In this document: in pieces, positions 5,427 through 7,714 of the stretch | How the letters are laid out: every line of letters begins with the position of its first letter | Position numbering within the stretch: position 1 is the first letter of the stretch | Assembly (NCBI GenBank): GCA_016794735.1 | Contig: JAEUJK010000656.1 | Coordinates: 1 to 7,714, forward strand | Origin: Gemmatimonadota bacterium | GTDB lineage: Bacteria; Gemmatimonadota; Gemmatimonadetes; Gemmatimonadales; Gemmatimonadaceae | Reading direction: 5' to 3' | Length of the DNA: 7,714 nt | The notes under the pieces: model-generated | Database searches by the model: none | What the model was told of the DNA's origin: nothing | Seen by the model: only the letters and a program-made list of their open reading frames with translations | Program-made: the position numbers and the translations under genes

Positions 5427-6707
5427 CGCATCGTCATTTTCTGCTGGGGTTCCCACGGCGACGTGGACCCGTCGTTGGGACTCGCCGAAGGGCTGCGCGC
5501 GCGCGGCCATTCGGTCGCCGTCGCCACGCTCGAGTACTTCCGCCCGATCGTCACGCAGGCGGGGTTCGACTTCTTTCCGCTGCGGCCACACGCCGACCCG
5601 TCGGACACCGCGACCGTGCGCCGCATCATGGATGCGAAGCGCGGCCCGGAGAACCTGCTCACGGAGATCGTCTTTCCGGCGATCCGCGAGCAGTACGCCG
5701 ATGTCGAGGTGGCGGCAGCGGGAGCCGACCTGCTGATCAGCCATCCGCTCTCGATCGGCGTGCCGATCTATGCCCAGAAGCATGGCACCCTGTGGGCCAG
5801 CACCGTGCTGGCCCCCACGTCGTTCTTCTCGCCAACGGACATGCCGGTGCTGCCGCCGGCCCCGTGGCTCAAGCGTCTCGAGATCCTGGGCACCTGGCTC
5901 CCGCGCCTCCTCGTCGCCGGCGGCAAGTCCACCACGCACCGTTGGGCCCGCCCGGTCACGATGTTCCGCCGCGAACTCGGCCTGGACGACGGCCTGGTGC
6001 CACTGTTCGACGGGCAACACTCGCCCCACCTCGTCCTGGCGCTCTACTCTTCCGTGTTAGGTGCGCCGCAGCCGGACTGGCCGCGGAACACTGTCGTCAC
6101 CGGCTACATGTTCCACGACGAGGTGCACGGCACCTCGCTCGCCGGTGAGCTCGGGGAGTTCGTGAACGCCGGCACCCCGCCGCTGGTGTTCACCCTGGGG
6201 TCGTCTGCGGTGCTGTCCCCTGGCGAGTTCTGGAAGGAGAGCATCGCCGCGGTTCGCTCCCTCGGCGCACGCGCGGTGTTTCTCGTGGGACCCGGCAATG
6301 TGGCCGCCATTCGCAGCAGCCTGCCGCCCACGATTCTCGCGGTGGAGCGGGCACCTCATTCGCTGCTCTTTCCGCGCGCCGCGGCCACCATCCAGCAATG
6401 CGGGGCGGGCACCATGGGACAGGCACTCCGCAGCGGGCGCCCGACCCTCGCCGTGCCCTTTGCGCACGACCAGCCCGACAATGCGTATCGCGCCCGCACG
6501 CTTGGCGTCGCGCGCATCCTCCCCGCGACGAAGTATCGCGCGGATCGGGCCGCCCGTGAGCTCGACCACCTGGTCTCGAACCCGACCTACGCGCGCGCTG
6601 CAGCCAGCGTCGCCGAGCGTGTGCGTGCGGAGCGGGGTGTCGCGGCGGCATGCGACGCGCTCGCCGCGACCTTTCCCGCACTCGGCGGGGTGCCCCAGGC
6701 GCGGTAG
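5421..6707 (+). CDS. GT1-family glycosyltransferase (GT-B fold, RhlB/MGT-like)
   Basis: This 428-residue enzyme is predicted to move a sugar from a nucleotide-sugar donor to a lipid or small-molecule acceptor in the cytoplasm or at its membrane face; the substrates cannot be told from sequence. The N-terminal acceptor domain opens with MARIVIFCWGSHGDVDPSLG, containing the family's G-S-x-G-D-V-x-P loop and H12. The middle part, with APTSFFSP, a PQPDWP-x(6)-TGY-x-FHD stretch and PLVFTLGSS (255-262), closely follows the layout of rhamnosyltransferase RhlB. The donor domain has APHSLLFPRA (311-320), QQCGAGT (325-331) and HDQPDN (349-354), the DQ pair contacting the sugar. The usual His of H-x-G-G-x-G-T is Gln here. 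There is no signal peptide or membrane segment. An in-frame ATG at 5400 would add seven residues, but family proteins begin near M-x-R-I and 5421 fits the -10 element. It follows the protease gene by 54 bp. Confidence 0.9.
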   Translation: MARIVIFCWGSHGDVDPSLGLAEGLRARGHSVAVATLEYFRPIVTQAGFDFFPLRPHADPSDTATVRRIMDAKRGPENLLTEIVFPAIREQYADVEVAAAGADLLISHPLSIGVPIYAQKHGTLWASTVLAPTSFFSPTDMPVLPPAPWLKRLEILGTWLPRLLVAGGKSTTHRWARPVTMFRRELGLDDGLVPLFDGQHSPHLVLALYSSVLGAPQPDWPRNTVVTGYMFHDEVHGTSLAGELGEFVNAGTPPLVFTLGSSAVLSPGEFWKESIAAVRSLGARAVFLVGPGNVAAIRSSLPPTILAVERAPHSLLFPRAAATIQQCGAGTMGQALRSGRPTLAVPFAHDQPDNAYRARTLGVARILPATKYRADRAARELDHLVSNPTYARAAASVAERVRAERGVAAACDALAATFPALGGVPQAR

Positions 6708-6729
6708 CCGCTCCGCTGGCATCACCGCG
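6700..6729. terminator. Imperfect hairpin between convergent glycosyltransferase and permease genes
   Basis: CGCGGT (6700-6705) pairs with ACCGCG (6724-6729), and an inner GCC (6707-6709) can pair with GGC (6718-6720), leaving an eight-base loop and a small internal loop. It spans the TAG stop of the glycosyltransferase (6705-6707) and ends 12 bases before the permease stop. There is no T tract. In a sequence this GC-rich, a six-base stem may be chance. Confidence 0.25.
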
Positions 6730-6741
6730 GTCCGCGTCGCG

Positions 6742-7714
6742 TCACTCGCGCCAGAGCGCGTCCCGCGGTGAGACGCGCAGCGCACGCCGGGCCGGAACCC
6801 AGGTCGCCGCAACCACCGTTCCAACGATTGCCAAGGGAACGAGCACCGCGGCGCTGATCGTGGGCACCAGCCCGACGGGAAAGAAGTGGTTGAACGCCGC
6901 CGCGACGAGGATCACGAGCGGCAGTGCCACGGCGACCCCAACTCCCAGCTGCCGGGCGCCGCTCATGAGCAACAGGCGCAGCACCGAAGGTTCGGTGGCG
7001 CCAAGCGCGCGGCGCACCCCGATCTCCCGGGTGCGCCGCCCGATGCCGCGAGCCATCAGGCCGTAGCTCCCCACCATCGCCAGCACGAGGGCAAAGGCAA
7101 ACGCCGCCGCGAAGAGCTTGGCGGTCCCGACGGTGATGAGACGTGTCTTCTCGATGACTTCGCGATACGTGGTGACCTGCCCGGGCACGAGTTCGGGGTC
7201 CACCTGGCGGAATGCGTCGAAGATGGCCTCGCGACCGCCCGCCTCATCGCCACGCACGCGGATGAACCCGACGGTGGCGTCGACCGGGGATTGCGCGAGC
7301 GGGATGTACACGGCATCTGACGAACGCTCGCGGGCCCACGGATCGCCATACGGGATGTCGCTCACGATGCCAACAATCGTGCGCCACTGCGTCGTGTCCG
7401 CGCTCGTCGTCAGGCGCAGCGGCATCCCTTCTGGCGACGCCACGGGCGAGAGTCGACGCGCCAACGAACGACTCACCACGGCCACCGGGGCCTGCGTGGC
7501 ATCGTCCGACGGCGTGAAGAGGCGACCGCTCTCCAACACCGGTCCCGCAACGTCCAGCGAACCTTCGGCCGCATACACCCACGCCGACAACCGGCGAGTC
7601 GTGCCACCCTCGCGAAGCTCGAGCTGTCCGCCGGCCTCCGGCCGCGACAAGCCGGAGCGCAACAACGCACCGTCCACACCGGGGCGCGCCGCCAGTTCGT
7701 CGCGGATGCGGGTC
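6742..7714 (-). CDS. ABC transporter permease, ADOP/MacB-FtsX type, C-terminal half (partial, open at right edge)
   Basis: The frame runs from the right edge to a TGA stop at 6742-6744, giving about 323 residues; its first visible codons (TRIRDELAARPGVDGALL) are already inside the gene. The first half is an extracytoplasmic MacB-like domain with the family pattern GRLFTPSDD-x(5)-VAVVSRSLARRL and the stretch WRTIVGIVSDIPYG. Three membrane segments follow at roughly 7116-7054, 6951-6892 and 6864-6799. After the first comes RRTREIGVRRALGA, the signature of FtsX/MacB permeases. The ending WVPARRALRVSPRDALWRE is typical of acidobacterial duplicated orphan permeases (ADOP), usually about 800 residues with two FtsX units and often without an adjacent ATPase gene. 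Such proteins are abundant in Acidobacteriota and Gemmatimonadota; substrates are mostly unknown. It is convergent with the glycosyltransferase, 34 bp apart. Confidence 0.93.
   Translation of the reverse strand, partial: TRIRDELAARPGVDGALLRSGLSRPEAGGQLELREGGTTRRLSAWVYAAEGSLDVAGPVLESGRLFTPSDDATQAPVAVVSRSLARRLSPVASPEGMPLRLTTSADTTQWRTIVGIVSDIPYGDPWARERSSDAVYIPLAQSPVDATVGFIRVRGDEAGGREAIFDAFRQVDPELVPGQVTTYREVIEKTRLITVGTAKLFAAAFAFALVLAMVGSYGLMARGIGRRTREIGVRRALGATEPSVLRLLLMSGARQLGVGVAVALPLVILVAAAFNHFFPVGLVPTISAAVLVPLAIVGTVVAATWVPARRALRVSPRDALWRE

Noticed and set aside
6745..7677. GTG at 7675-7677 as the true start of the permease gene.
   Set aside because: The frame stays open to the right edge with family-like sequence (RDELAARPGV) upstream of this GTG, and the visible part begins in the middle of an extracytoplasmic domain, so the gene continues beyond the window.

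Overview
The window is GC-rich, densely coded bacterial chromosome with five protein genes and no RNA genes, insertion sequences or CRISPR. An ADOP-type (acidobacterial duplicated orphan permease) ABC permease, a secreted tricorn-type protease and a secreted serine hydrolase together fit Gemmatimonadota or, less likely, Acidobacteriota. This placement is inferred from gene content and composition, not from a marker gene.

Layout. (1) Bases 1-181 (+): the C-terminal end of an unidentified protein, converging on (2) a secreted class C beta-lactamase-like serine hydrolase at 222-1946 (-). A perfect 12-bp hairpin lies between them and overlaps the hydrolase stop codon. (3) A 132-bp divergent gap separates the hydrolase from a secreted tricorn protease homologue at 2079-5366 (+). 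(4) After 54 bp comes a GT1/RhlB-like glycosyltransferase, best started at 5421 and ending at 6707 (+). (5) The C-terminal half of an ADOP/MacB-type permease, 6742 to beyond the right edge (-), converges on the glycosyltransferase.

How the genes may work together. The hydrolase and the tricorn homologue are divergently transcribed and both carry signal peptides, so both probably act outside the cytoplasm, perhaps on peptides or peptide-like amides. The glycosyltransferase is cytoplasmic and looks like a small-molecule or lipid glycosylation enzyme; the permease would belong to an export or efflux-type ABC system. Nothing in the sequence proves a common pathway.

The least ordinary signal is the 54-bp gap before the glycosyltransferase. 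It holds a TATCAT -10 element placed exactly at -12 to -7 of the ATG at 5421, which implies a leaderless mRNA. An 11-bp inverted repeat is centred on that -10 element, and a second palindrome is centred at -41.5, where class II activators bind. A second, subtler signal is that TTA/TAA triplets are nearly absent, yet the only three CTAA/TTAG tetramers all occur as CCTAAC/GTTAGG, and these contain both TTA leucine codons in the genes. I see no clear case for a wholly new multi-gene system here.
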